Position numbers and translations under genes: made by a program | Source: Thermogutta sp. | GTDB taxonomy: Bacteria; Planctomycetota; Planctomycetia; Pirellulales; Thermoguttaceae | Direction of reading: 5' to 3' | Assembly (NCBI GenBank): GCA_012798155.1 | Contig: JAAZNR010000414.1 | Location: 1 to 7,407, forward strand | DNA: 7,407 bases | Shown: one piece after another, positions 1 to 6,122 of the stretch | How the letters are laid out: the number at the start of each line of letters is the position of its first letter | Position numbering within the stretch: the stretch's first letter is position 1 | The notes under the pieces: generated by a model | Seen by the model: only the letters and a program-made list of their open reading frames with translations | Database searches by the model: none | Told to the model about the DNA's origin: nothing

Positions 1-2
1 AC

Positions 3-905
3 GACGTTGCGGTCCCTTGGCATTACCCTTGGGTGCTTTTCACGGTAACGATTCCCGTCGGCCTGTTGCTATTGGGTGCCTTGGGCGTCTGGGGAGCCTT
101 CCCGCGGCGCGCCGGTCTCTCGACGTCGGTTGAAGCAAGGCTGGTCCGCTGGAACTTCCCCCACCTCTTCCCGCGGCGCGCCGGTCTATCGAGGTCGGTT
201 GAAGCCGCCTCGCACGAAAATATCGCAAGCAGGGAGCAGGCCTCGCCTCTTGGCCGCGGCTGGTGGCTGGTACTCGGAACGATCGTTTTCTTTCTCGTCC
301 TGTTTTCCGCGCCGCGTGTGCCGGTTTACGACGGGGAGCGGTTGCTGTTGCCGGTGTTTCCGCTTTGGGCCGTCTTCGTGGGAATCGGGGCGAAAAGGCT
401 CGTGGACCTCCCGATCGCCGGGTGGCAGAGCCGTCCCCCATCCCGCCGCTGGATTTGCGTCGCCGCCTTCCTTTTATTCCAGGGAATCGGAATCGCGTGG
501 TTTCGACCGGCCTGGCTCAGCTATTACAACGCTTTGGCCGGCGGGTTGTGGGGGGCCGAACGCCTCGGCTTCGAGGTCAGCTATTGGGGAGACGGCATTT
601 CCGAGAACCTGTTGCGGGACGTCGCCCACAGGTGCCAAGAGGGCGAAGCCGTGGGATTCGCCCCGAGTCTTGCTCCATTTCAGCCTCCTGGTCTGGTGTT
701 TGCGTCCCCGTCGCTGGCCGAAAAGCAAGTTCGGTTGATCGGCTGGAACGGTGAAGAACCTCGCCCCAAATGGCTGGTTCTTTACCATCGGCGGGCCGAT
801 CTCAACGGATTGCCGCCGCCCCTTCTCGATCGTCCGTCCGTCGCCGAAGTCCGCAAGCAAGGCGTTTGGCTGGCCCGGGTCATCTCCCTGACCGAACCGG
901 AATAG
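3..905 (+). CDS. Glycosyltransferase family 39-like membrane protein, C-terminal part (5' truncated)
   Basis: The frame is open to the window's left edge. Translation from base 3 reads DVAVPWHYPWVLFTVTIPVG, so the GTG at 33 is probably internal and the true start is upstream. Visible parts are a hydrophobic helix at about bases 33-95, a hydrophilic repeat-bearing insert (about 96-257), and three more helices near 261-311, 345-398 and 450-506. A soluble tail follows, with YYNALAGGLWGAERLGFEVSYWGD at about 522-593 (shown here in two overlapping parts: YYNALAGG and YWGD). PWHYPW, YDGERLLLPVFP and the YYN...YWGD block match my memory of planctomycete GT39/ArnT-type proteins, which move a sugar from a polyprenyl-phosphate donor at the membrane. 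Catalytic residues of that fold lie in the missing N-terminal part, so activity cannot be judged. It ends in TAG, 175 bases before the next gene. The family call is moderately secure; the substrate is unknown. Confidence 0.72.
   Translation, partial: DVAVPWHYPWVLFTVTIPVGLLLLGALGVWGAFPRRAGLSTSVEARLVRWNFPHLFPRRAGLSRSVEAASHENIASREQASPLGRGWWLVLGTIVFFLVLFSAPRVPVYDGERLLLPVFPLWAVFVGIGAKRLVDLPIAGWQSRPPSRRWICVAAFLLFQGIGIAWFRPAWLSYYNALAGGLWGAERLGFEVSYWGDGISENLLRDVAHRCQEGEAVGFAPSLAPFQPPGLVFASPSLAEKQVRLIGWNGEEPRPKWLVLYHRRADLNGLPPPLLDRPSVAEVRKQGVWLARVISLTEPE
98..205 (+). repeat. Two 39-bp direct repeats, 69-bp period, in-frame inside a coding region
   Basis: Units lie at 98-136 and 167-205. They differ at two positions (119 C versus 188 A; 124 C versus 193 G) and are separated by 30 unlike bases. 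Each begins CTTCCCGCGGCGCGCCGG, containing the palindromes CCGCGG and GGCGCGCC, and ends GTCGGTTGAAGC. Because 69 is divisible by three, both are read in the same frame, as FPRRAGLSTSVEA and FPRRAGLSRSVEA, between two membrane helices of the host protein. This looks like an interspersed repeat that landed in a loop without breaking the frame. Unit and gap lengths also resemble a minimal CRISPR, but there are only two units and no cas genes. No further copy was seen in this window. Confidence 0.85.
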
Positions 906-1080
906 TCACCGCAATTGGCGTGGATCGGGGCCGGGCTGTTGACGGGCGTCCCGCGGCGGCGCATCATCATAGACGTTGTAGCCGATCCGCCGGCCCAGCG
1001 GGCTGCCGATAGGTTCGCCGTCACTTGCGATCGGCGGTCGGCCGTCGTTCCCTACCAACCCTAGTTGAAGGATCCCGCCC

Positions 1081-2421
1081 ATGAATCGTTCCAAAGTCAC
1101 CCGCCGTGATGCGTTGAAGTCGTCAGCCGCGGTCGCGGCCGCGATGGTCTTGCCCGCCCGGCTGGTCCGCGGATTCGAGGCCAACGAGAAAATCAACCTG
1201 GCCGTGATCGCGGTGGGCGGTCGCGGAGGCGCGAATTTGAACGGCGTCGCGAACGAGAACATCGCGGCGATTTGCGACGTGGATCGGCGTCCTTTGGAGA
1301 ATGCGCAAAAGCGATTCCCGAAGGCCCGAGCCTATACCGATTACCGCAAGCTCTTGGATGAAGCGAAGGGATTGGATGCCGTCGTGGTCAGCACGCCGGA
1401 CCACATGCACGCCCCCATTTGCCTTCCCGCCATGGAGTTGGGATTGCACTGCTACTGCGAGAAGCCGCTCACGCGTACCGTGGAAGAGGCGCGCCGCATG
1501 GCGGAAGTGGCGGCCGCCAAGAAACTTGTGACCCATATGGGAACGCCCGGGCGGGGGGGCGAGGATACCGTCCGCACCGTGGAAATCATCCGCAGCGGTG
1601 CGTTGGGCGATATCAAAGAGGTGCATTATTGGACTGATCGCCCCATTTGGCCGCAAGGCTTCGATCGACCGGAGGGTGAAGACGCCGTCCCGGCATATCT
1701 CGACTGGGAGAATTGGTTGGGCGTAGCGCAGCCTCGGCCGTACCGCGAGAAATGGCCGGAAGGCCACCCCGTCTATCAGCTCCCGCCCGAGCGGCTGCAC
1801 GGCGGCCTCGTCTATCATCCCTTTGTCTGGCGGGGCTGGTGGGACTTCGGGACCGGCGCCCTGGGCGATATCGCGCCCCACATGTGGCACTCCGCCTTCT
1901 GGGGCCTGGATTTGGGCGATCCCCAGTCGGTGGATGTGGTCGAGATGTCCGGTCCGATGACGGAAATGTTTCCCCTAGCGTCGGTACTGAAGTTTACATT
2001 CCCAGCCAAGGGGTCGCGGCCGGCCGTGGATTTGTTCTGGTACGATGGCGGCAAAACGCCCTCCCCCGACCTCTTGGGCGTCGCCCAACCTCCCATCGGC
2101 GGGGCCTTGCTGGTCGGAACCAAGGCGGCGTTGGGCGTGGGGCACAAGTCGGTGGGCGACTTCGCCGACGTACCTAAGTCGCTTCGCCGCTACGATGACA
2201 TGTACACCGAATGGCTTCGCGGCATCCGCGAGGGCGATCCGGACCGCCCCAGTTGCCCCTTCAGTTATGCCGGCCCGCTCACGGAGGCCTATTTGCTCGG
2301 CAACCTGGCACTGAAAATCGGCGGCAAGATCGAATGGGACGCCGAAGCACGATCCGTCAAGAATCATCCCGAACTGAATCAATACCTAAAGCCCGAGTAC
2401 CGAAAAGGTTGGGCGGTATGA
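1081..2421 (+). CDS. Gfo/Idh/MocA family oxidoreductase with Tat signal
   Basis: A 446-residue NAD(P)-dependent sugar oxidoreductase-type protein. Residues 5-31 form a twin-arginine signal (VTRRDALKSSAAVAAA, then VLPARLVRG), so export in folded form is predicted. The Rossmann domain follows: LAVIAVGGRGGANL (40-53) is the dinucleotide loop, AICDVD (63-68) ends strand 2, and DAVVVSTPDHMHAPI (99-113) is the typical third segment. CEKPLTRTVEEAR (126-138) holds the family's EKP motif; its lysine (128) is the usual catalytic residue. The C-terminal domain has WWDFGTGALGDIAPHMWH (253-270), with a conserved Asp/His pair. Length is normal for the Tat-bearing branch. The ATG follows AAGGAT (1068-1073) by 7 bases. 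By analogy with Zymomonas glucose-fructose oxidoreductase, the cofactor would be bound before export. The downstream glycoside hydrolase suggests a carbohydrate role, but the substrate is not readable. Confidence 0.93.
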   Translation: MNRSKVTRRDALKSSAAVAAAMVLPARLVRGFEANEKINLAVIAVGGRGGANLNGVANENIAAICDVDRRPLENAQKRFPKARAYTDYRKLLDEAKGLDAVVVSTPDHMHAPICLPAMELGLHCYCEKPLTRTVEEARRMAEVAAAKKLVTHMGTPGRGGEDTVRTVEIIRSGALGDIKEVHYWTDRPIWPQGFDRPEGEDAVPAYLDWENWLGVAQPRPYREKWPEGHPVYQLPPERLHGGLVYHPFVWRGWWDFGTGALGDIAPHMWHSAFWGLDLGDPQSVDVVEMSGPMTEMFPLASVLKFTFPAKGSRPAVDLFWYDGGKTPSPDLLGVAQPPIGGALLVGTKAALGVGHKSVGDFADVPKSLRRYDDMYTEWLRGIREGDPDRPSCPFSYAGPLTEAYLLGNLALKIGGKIEWDAEARSVKNHPELNQYLKPEYRKGWAV

Positions 2422-2462
2422 GTTGTTCCCCCCGTTGATGATCATGTTGATCGTCAGACCAT

Positions 2463-2517
2463 GATCTGTTCCACGGAGCCGGTCTGATCGTCCGGGTCGG
2501 CTCCGTGGTTCCAGATC
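2463..2517 (+). terminator. Strong hairpin after the oxidoreductase gene (possible terminator)
   Basis: An 11-bp perfect stem (2471-2481 with 2498-2508, CCACGGAGCCG / CGGCTCCGTGG) has a 16-base loop. It is extended past a small internal loop by a second 6-bp stem (2463-2468 GATCTG with 2512-2517 CAGATC). It lies 42 bases after the oxidoreductase stop and 57 bases before the hydrolase start. No T-run follows, so it may be a weak or Rho-assisted terminator, an mRNA end stabiliser, or a leader structure of the hydrolase gene. Confidence 0.5.
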
Positions 2518-2573
2518 GCGTATGTCATGGCTTCGCCTTGTGCGCCGGCGGTTTTTGCAGAAAGGGACTTCCC

Positions 2574-4058
2574 ATGCTGGAGAACTTTCGCAGGATCACA
2601 TTCGGGATCGTCTTGTCGGCGGCAATCCTCGGTCTTGCACACCGGTCGCCGCCGGCCGCTTTGGCATCGGAAACGCAATCGCCCATCGCGCTTCACCCCG
2701 ACAATCCCCACTACTTCCTTTGGCAGGGCAAGCCGACGGTCCTGGTCACGTCCGGCGAGCACTACGGGGCTGTGCTGAATCTAGACTTCGATTTCGCCGC
2801 GTACTTGGAAACGTTGGCCGCCGACGGCCTCAACCATACTCGCACATTCTCGGGCACCTACCGCGAGATTCCTTCGTCTTTCGGCATTACGGACAATCCG
2901 CTCGCGCCGCAACCCAACCGCTACCTCGCTCCCTGGGCGCGGAGCGATCAACCGGGGTATTTCGACGGCGGCAACAAATTCGACCTGACGCGTTGGGACG
3001 AGGCCTACTTTCGCCGCTTGCACGAATTCCTTGCCGCCGCCAAGCAGCACGGCGTCGTCGTCGAATTCAACCTGTTTTGCCCCTTCTACAATGATGACTT
3101 GTGGAAGGCGAACCCCATGAACGCCGCGAACAACGTCAACGGTATCGGCACATGTCCGCGCGAGGAGGTTTATACCCTCAAGCACGACGATCTCACGAAT
3201 GTGCAACTGGCGTTCGTTCGCAAGGTCGTGCAAGAACTCAAGGATTGCGACAATCTCTACTACGAGGTCTGCAACGAGCCGTATTTCGGCGGCGTCACCG
3301 AAGAATGGCAATGGAAGGTCGCGGACGTCATCGCCGAGACGGAGCATTCCCTGGGCGTCAAGCATCTCGTTTCCATGAACATCGCGAACGGCTCCAAGAA
3401 GGTGGAACGCCTTCATCCCGCCGTCAAGATACTCAATTTCCATTATTCCTTTCCGCCGGTCGCCGTGGCCGAGAATTACCACTGGAACGTCGCGATCGGG
3501 GAAAACGAGACGGGCTTTCGGGGAAAAGACGATCTGCTGTATCGCACCGAGGGTTGGGCCTTCATGTTGGCGGGCGGAGCACTCTACAACAATCTCGATT
3601 ATTCGTTCACGCCGCGCCATCCGCGCGGTGATTTGACGGAGTACTCATCCCCGGGAGGCGGCAGCCCCGCATTGCGAAAGCAGTTGGGAATCCTCAAGCG
3701 CTTTCTCGATGACATGGACTTCGTCCACATGCGGCCCGACCCTGCTCTCGTGCAGTCGGTAAGCCCCAAGCTATCGACGTATGCTCTGGTCGAGGAAGGC
3801 CGGACCTACGCCGTCTACCTGCACGCGCCGCTGCCGCACAAGCCGAAGAAGCTGTCCGATTTCCGACTTCTGAATGCCCGGGCCGTGCTGGAACTCAAGG
3901 TCCCTTCGGGTACCTACAGCGTGGTTTGGACCGACACCAAGACCGGGGAAAGGGGCCCGGAGGAGCGTGCCGTAGCCTCGTCCGGGACGCTACGGATCAC
4001 CTCCCCGGAATTCGACGACGATATCGCCGTCGTTGTCAGGGCGAGCCGGCACCCTTGA
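2574..4058 (+). CDS. Secreted clan GH-A-like glycoside hydrolase with C-terminal beta domain
   Basis: A 494-residue protein. The start at 2574 is preferred over in-frame GTG 2505 because it gives a clean signal peptide (basic MLENFRR, hydrophobic 9-22, Ala-rich cut near 31) and has AAAGGGA upstream (2561-2567); 2505 lies in a hairpin arm. Residues about 40-345 look like a (beta/alpha)8 barrel: PHYFLWQGKPTVLVTSGEHY (45-64), GLNHTRTFSG (85-94), VVVEFNLFCPF (161-171), YYEVCNEP (229-236), ILNFHYSFPP (286-295), GENETGF (309-315) and LYNNLDYSFT (337-346). In clan GH-A terms, Glu235 of NEP is the likely acid/base, and Glu310 or Glu312 the likely nucleophile. Residues about 400-490 (GTYSVVWTDTKTGERG and flanking strands) resemble the beta-sandwich called a putative collagen-binding domain in DUF4038-type hydrolases. 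Export and a retaining-hydrolase fold are well supported; the exact GH family and substrate are not. The preceding oxidoreductase is on the same strand. Confidence 0.78.
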   Translation: MLENFRRITFGIVLSAAILGLAHRSPPAALASETQSPIALHPDNPHYFLWQGKPTVLVTSGEHYGAVLNLDFDFAAYLETLAADGLNHTRTFSGTYREIPSSFGITDNPLAPQPNRYLAPWARSDQPGYFDGGNKFDLTRWDEAYFRRLHEFLAAAKQHGVVVEFNLFCPFYNDDLWKANPMNAANNVNGIGTCPREEVYTLKHDDLTNVQLAFVRKVVQELKDCDNLYYEVCNEPYFGGVTEEWQWKVADVIAETEHSLGVKHLVSMNIANGSKKVERLHPAVKILNFHYSFPPVAVAENYHWNVAIGENETGFRGKDDLLYRTEGWAFMLAGGALYNNLDYSFTPRHPRGDLTEYSSPGGGSPALRKQLGILKRFLDDMDFVHMRPDPALVQSVSPKLSTYALVEEGRTYAVYLHAPLPHKPKKLSDFRLLNARAVLELKVPSGTYSVVWTDTKTGERGPEERAVASSGTLRITSPEFDDDIAVVVRASRHP

Positions 4059-4090
4059 CCATGGTGCGGCCGGAAGGGGGCCGCATGGTC
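4057..4090. terminator. Hairpin shared by two convergent genes, overlapping both stop codons
   Basis: The outer arms GACCAT (4057-4062) and ATGGTC (4085-4090) pair. After a 3-base bulge, GCGGCC (4066-4071) pairs with GGCCGC (4079-4084) around a 7-base loop. The left arm begins inside the hydrolase TGA (4056-4058), and the right arm ends inside the permease stop (4089-4091 on the minus strand). A symmetric hairpin between convergent genes only 30 bases apart fits a bidirectional terminator. Neither side has a T-run, so efficiency is uncertain. Confidence 0.55.
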
Positions 4091-4913
4091 ACCGGGGTAC
4101 GGGGATGTCGCGGCGCGCCAGCATGACGGCCGCCGCGACGTATCCCAGCAGGCCGACGCCCAGGAGTGCGCCGTTATAGCGCCACATCAGGCGTGCGGCC
4201 TGTTCGGGCACGAGGATCAGCAACTGCGGCTCGAACGCCGAAAGAAAGGAAAAATACGCCAGCCATGCGCCGGGTTCCCACATCCGCGCGACCATCTTGA
4301 TGATCGTGGCGACGATGAAGATTCCCGTTGCCAGCCAGATGGTCCGCCAGCGATTGTTATCCGCGGCGGAGAGTGCGGCCGTGATGCCCGACAGGCAAAA
4401 CGTCATACAGACCAGATTTACGACACCGGGGAGGAACGCAGAATGGCTGACATCGTTAGGCGTCCCTAATACGCGCAGGCCTACGATCAATCCCAGCCAA
4501 AGGGCTCCCGTCAAGAGGCAGGCTTGACATGCCCAAACGACGGCGGGAACCCAAATCCAGTGGACGCGGCGGACGGGAACGGTTAATAAGACCTCCAACG
4601 TGCCGTTGCTGATGCCGCCGCTGACCAACTCGGAATTGCGGCCCACCGCCCAGCCCATCATCACCAGTAGCGGAACGATGTGGACGAAAAGGACGCTGAT
4701 GCGCCCCATGGGCGAGGCCAGGGCCTTCAACGGAATGCCGATCGCTCGCACCGCGAAAGGCGGCAAGAAATCGAGAAGCCGAACCCAAAGGTCCATGTTG
4801 ACGAGACTATTCAGCCAGACGAAAAGCCAGGCAAAACCGAAAAGGAGCAGGCTGCTAACGACAAACTGAGACCAACCGTCCCAGATCGCCTTTTTCCAAA
4901 TTGCTGGGTTCAT
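4089..4913 (-). CDS. ABC-2 type transporter permease
   Basis: A 274-residue integral membrane protein with about six hydrophobic segments, near residues 17-36, 72-91, 119-147, 160-183, 191-209 and 247-266. The block NSELVSGGISNGTLEVLLT (93-111), followed by VPVRRVHWIW, matches the ABC-2 permease signature in which a cytoplasmic loop (E..x..GT.E.LL..P..R) precedes helix 3. The end RRDIPVP also matches planctomycete ABC-2 permeases as I remember them. Such proteins form the membrane half of exporters and need an ATPase. None is encoded in this window; the gene faces away from the epimerase and converges on the hydrolase. The ATG at 4913 has no strong Shine-Dalgarno, but the start MNPAIWKKAIWDGW is typical of the family. 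A TATAAT lies about 80 bases upstream. The family call is secure; the transported substrate is unknown. Confidence 0.85.
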   Translation of the reverse strand: MNPAIWKKAIWDGWSQFVVSSLLLFGFAWLFVWLNSLVNMDLWVRLLDFLPPFAVRAIGIPLKALASPMGRISVLFVHIVPLLVMMGWAVGRNSELVSGGISNGTLEVLLTVPVRRVHWIWVPAVVWACQACLLTGALWLGLIVGLRVLGTPNDVSHSAFLPGVVNLVCMTFCLSGITAALSAADNNRWRTIWLATGIFIVATIIKMVARMWEPGAWLAYFSFLSAFEPQLLILVPEQAARLMWRYNGALLGVGLLGYVAAAVMLARRDIPVPR

Positions 4914-4947
4914 GAGTGCGCCGACGCTGCATCCCCACGGACTGGAA

Positions 4948-4959
4948 CCGTTCGAACGG
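4948..4959. promoter_or_regulatory. 12-bp perfect palindrome CCGTTCGAACGG
   Basis: This uninterrupted palindrome lies in the presumed 5' leader of the permease mRNA. The octamer AACCGTTC that covers its left half (4946-4953) recurs at 5014-5021, beside the -35 region. It could be a protein-binding site pair flanking the promoter or chance. Low certainty. Confidence 0.25.
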
Positions 4960-4974
4960 ACGAAACCTTTCCTT

Positions 4975-4995
4975 TAATGTACGCCGGTTACATTA
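4975..4995. promoter_or_regulatory. Candidate operator: TAATGTA-N7-TACATTA
   Basis: A perfect 7-bp inverted repeat (4975-4981 and 4989-4995) with a 7-base spacer, CGCCGGT. It overlaps four bases of the minus-strand TATAAT and covers the expected transcription start of the permease gene. An AT-rich dyad of this size in GC-rich DNA is typical of a binding site for a dimeric repressor. No regulator gene is in the window, so its ligand and family cannot be named. Confidence 0.45.
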
Positions 4996-5020
4996 TAGCG
5001 AGCTTGCGGTTGAAACCGTT
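4992..5020 (-). promoter_or_regulatory. Candidate permease promoter
   Basis: Read on the minus strand there is a perfect TATAAT at 4997-4992. With a 17-base spacer, the -35 box would be AACGGT (5020-5015), a poor match to TTGACA. Transcription would begin near 4985, giving a leader of about 70 bases before the permease ATG. The -10 match is clear, but the weak -35 leaves this as a candidate, perhaps activator-dependent. Confidence 0.4.
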
Positions 5021-5259
5021 CCGCCCCCACTACGGGAATGCCGAGTCGGTTTGGTGATCCAGTTTCGCTGCGCCGATCATTCGCGGCGGGAATGTCCCCT
5101 GCGCGGAGAGCAACTTCCCGGCTTCAGCTCGTTACGGATTCGGCCGGCTGCCTCCTCTCGTACCGCTTGGTTCGAGACCATTCTCGCGATCGCCCGTTTT
5201 TCAAAAACTACGTCCCCCGCCGTCCCCCGCCATCCGAGGTTTCCCCCCGGCCGAAATCA

Positions 5260-5289
5260 TGCGATACTTTCAGTTGCGATACATTGAGT
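5260..5289 (+). repeat. Two tandem 15-bp repeats upstream of the epimerase
   Basis: TGCGATACTTTCAGT (5260-5274) is followed directly by TGCGATACATTGAGT (5275-5289), identical at 13 of 15 positions. The first eight bases, TGCGATAC, are the same in both. They end 97 bases before the epimerase ATG, where a promoter or activator site would be expected. The 15-bp period is not a whole number of helical turns, so cooperative binding on one face is not obvious. Confidence 0.45.
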
Positions 5290-5312
5290 TATGCCTCGAC
5301 GCGGGGCGCCGA

Positions 5313-5352
5313 GGCGCCGAAACCGGATGCGCTCCCCGGGGGTTTCGGTGTC
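5313..5352 (+). promoter_or_regulatory. Leader hairpin upstream of the epimerase gene
   Basis: The 8-bp perfect stem CCGAAACC (5317-5324) / GGTTTCGG (5341-5348) extends by four more pairs, including two G-U pairs, to 5313 and 5352. The loop is 16 bases. It ends 34 bases before the epimerase start. A second, weaker stem just upstream (5293-5298 with 5310-5315) uses bases 5313-5315, so the two cannot fully form at once. It matches no riboswitch class I know. It may be a leader structure or a terminator for transcription coming from upstream; no T-run follows. Confidence 0.4.
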
Positions 5353-5386
5353 GGGTTGAGCGTCTCGGGAAAAGCCGCGTGATCCT

Positions 5387-6109
5387 ATGAATGCCAACGT
5401 TGTGCTCAGTCGCAGATGGATTCGGGAGGTCGATCGGCGTGCCATCGAAGAATACGGCATTCCCGGACCTGTCTTGATGGAAAACGCGGGGCGAGGGGCG
5501 GCCGACTTGCTCTGTCGCCTGGGAATCGAGGGGGCGGTCCTGATAGTGTGCGGGCGGGGCAACAACGCAGGCGACGGTTTCGTGATTGCGAGACATCTCG
5601 AACTGCGAGGGTTTCGCGCGGAAGTGCTCCTCTGTTCGGCGCCCGATCAACTCCAGGGTGATGCCCTGCTCAATTTCAGCATCATCCGCAAGTCGGAGAT
5701 TCCCATCCACTTCCTCACCGACCCCAGTCTGCACCAAAACCTGCCGGAAAAACTTCGGACCGCCGATTGGATTGTCGATGCCATGTTGGGAACGGGTACG
5801 GTGGGACCGGTTCGACCGCCGTTCGACGAAGTCATCGAATGCGTCAACCAATCGGGCAAGCGAGTGCTGGCGGTGGATCTGCCGAGCGGTCTCGATTGCG
5901 ACGCCGGCCCTACCACGGGAACGATCGTGCGAGCGGACGTCACCGCGACGTTTGTGGCACAGAAACCGGGTTTTCTGGTAGAGGGTGCCCGAAACTTCAC
6001 GGGCGAGGTGCAGATCCTGGACATTGGAACGCCTCGGAAGCTGATCCAAGACATCTTGTGTGAGGCCGCCGCGGATGGCAGGTTCGGAAAAGATAAGCAG
6101 CCCGAATGA
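5387..6109 (+). CDS. nnrE: NAD(P)H-hydrate epimerase (YjeF N-terminal domain, stand-alone)
   Basis: A 240-residue enzyme that interconverts the R and S forms of hydrated NAD(P)H (NAD(P)HX), so that the S-specific dehydratase can regenerate NAD(P)H; it is expected to be cytosolic. The YjeF_N Rossmann-like fold is clear. The N-terminal helix SRRWIREVDRRAIEEYGIPG (8-27) is followed by PVLMENAGRGAAD (28-40). The phosphate-binding loop is CGRGNNAGDGFVIARHL (55-71), VDAMLGTG (130-137) carries the conserved Asp131, and LAVDLPSGLDCDAG (161-174) includes the potassium-site Asp/Ser region. Late strands include ADVTATFVAQKPGF (183-196). Ala61 replaces the more common Gly in NNGGDG. Length fits the epimerase alone; the ADP/ATP-dependent dehydratase domain fused to it in E. 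coli Nnr is absent and must be encoded elsewhere. No strong Shine-Dalgarno precedes the ATG. The acetyltransferase starts 13 bases downstream, so co-transcription is likely. Confidence 0.93.
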   Translation: MNANVVLSRRWIREVDRRAIEEYGIPGPVLMENAGRGAADLLCRLGIEGAVLIVCGRGNNAGDGFVIARHLELRGFRAEVLLCSAPDQLQGDALLNFSIIRKSEIPIHFLTDPSLHQNLPEKLRTADWIVDAMLGTGTVGPVRPPFDEVIECVNQSGKRVLAVDLPSGLDCDAGPTTGTIVRADVTATFVAQKPGFLVEGARNFTGEVQILDIGTPRKLIQDILCEAAADGRFGKDKQPE

Positions 6110-6122
6110 CGGGGGGCGCCAA

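Larger units (their letters stand above)
4914..5386. other. 473-base region without a convincing gene, between divergent genes
   Basis: This separates the divergently transcribed permease (-) and epimerase (+). Open frames that cross it have no recognisable motifs, are arginine- or proline-rich, and overlap one another, so I do not call a gene. Small structures seen here, apart from the separately listed sites, are a 13-base palindrome GTTTTTCAAAAAC (5196-5208), a perfect tandem decamer CGTCCCCCGC x2 (5211-5230), and a short stem GCCTCG/CGAGGC (5293-5298 with 5310-5315). Both genes' promoters should lie in it. No tRNA or rRNA-like sequence was recognised. Confidence 0.6.

Noticed and set aside
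98..205. Minimal CRISPR array of two repeats and one spacer
   Set aside because: Only two units, translated in frame inside an otherwise intact membrane protein, with no cas gene or leader in the window; kept as a direct repeat.
906..1262. Minus-strand 118-residue frame antisense to the start of the oxidoreductase gene
   Set aside because: Most of it mirrors the Tat-signal coding region, no family motif is visible, and the start overlaps a confident gene on the other strand.
2505..2573. Upstream GTG start for the hydrolase
   Set aside because: It would put 23 extra residues before a clean signal peptide and lies in a hairpin arm; ATG 2574 has a purine-rich ribosome site.
2454..2762. Minus-strand 102-residue frame ending within the intergenic hairpin
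   Set aside because: It is antisense to the hydrolase signal peptide region and has no recognisable motif; it is better explained as a by-product of GC-rich coding DNA.
5038..5382. 114-residue plus-strand frame in the gap before the epimerase
   Set aside because: Composition is arginine-, serine- and proline-rich, it runs through tandem repeats and hairpins, and it has no ribosome site or motif.
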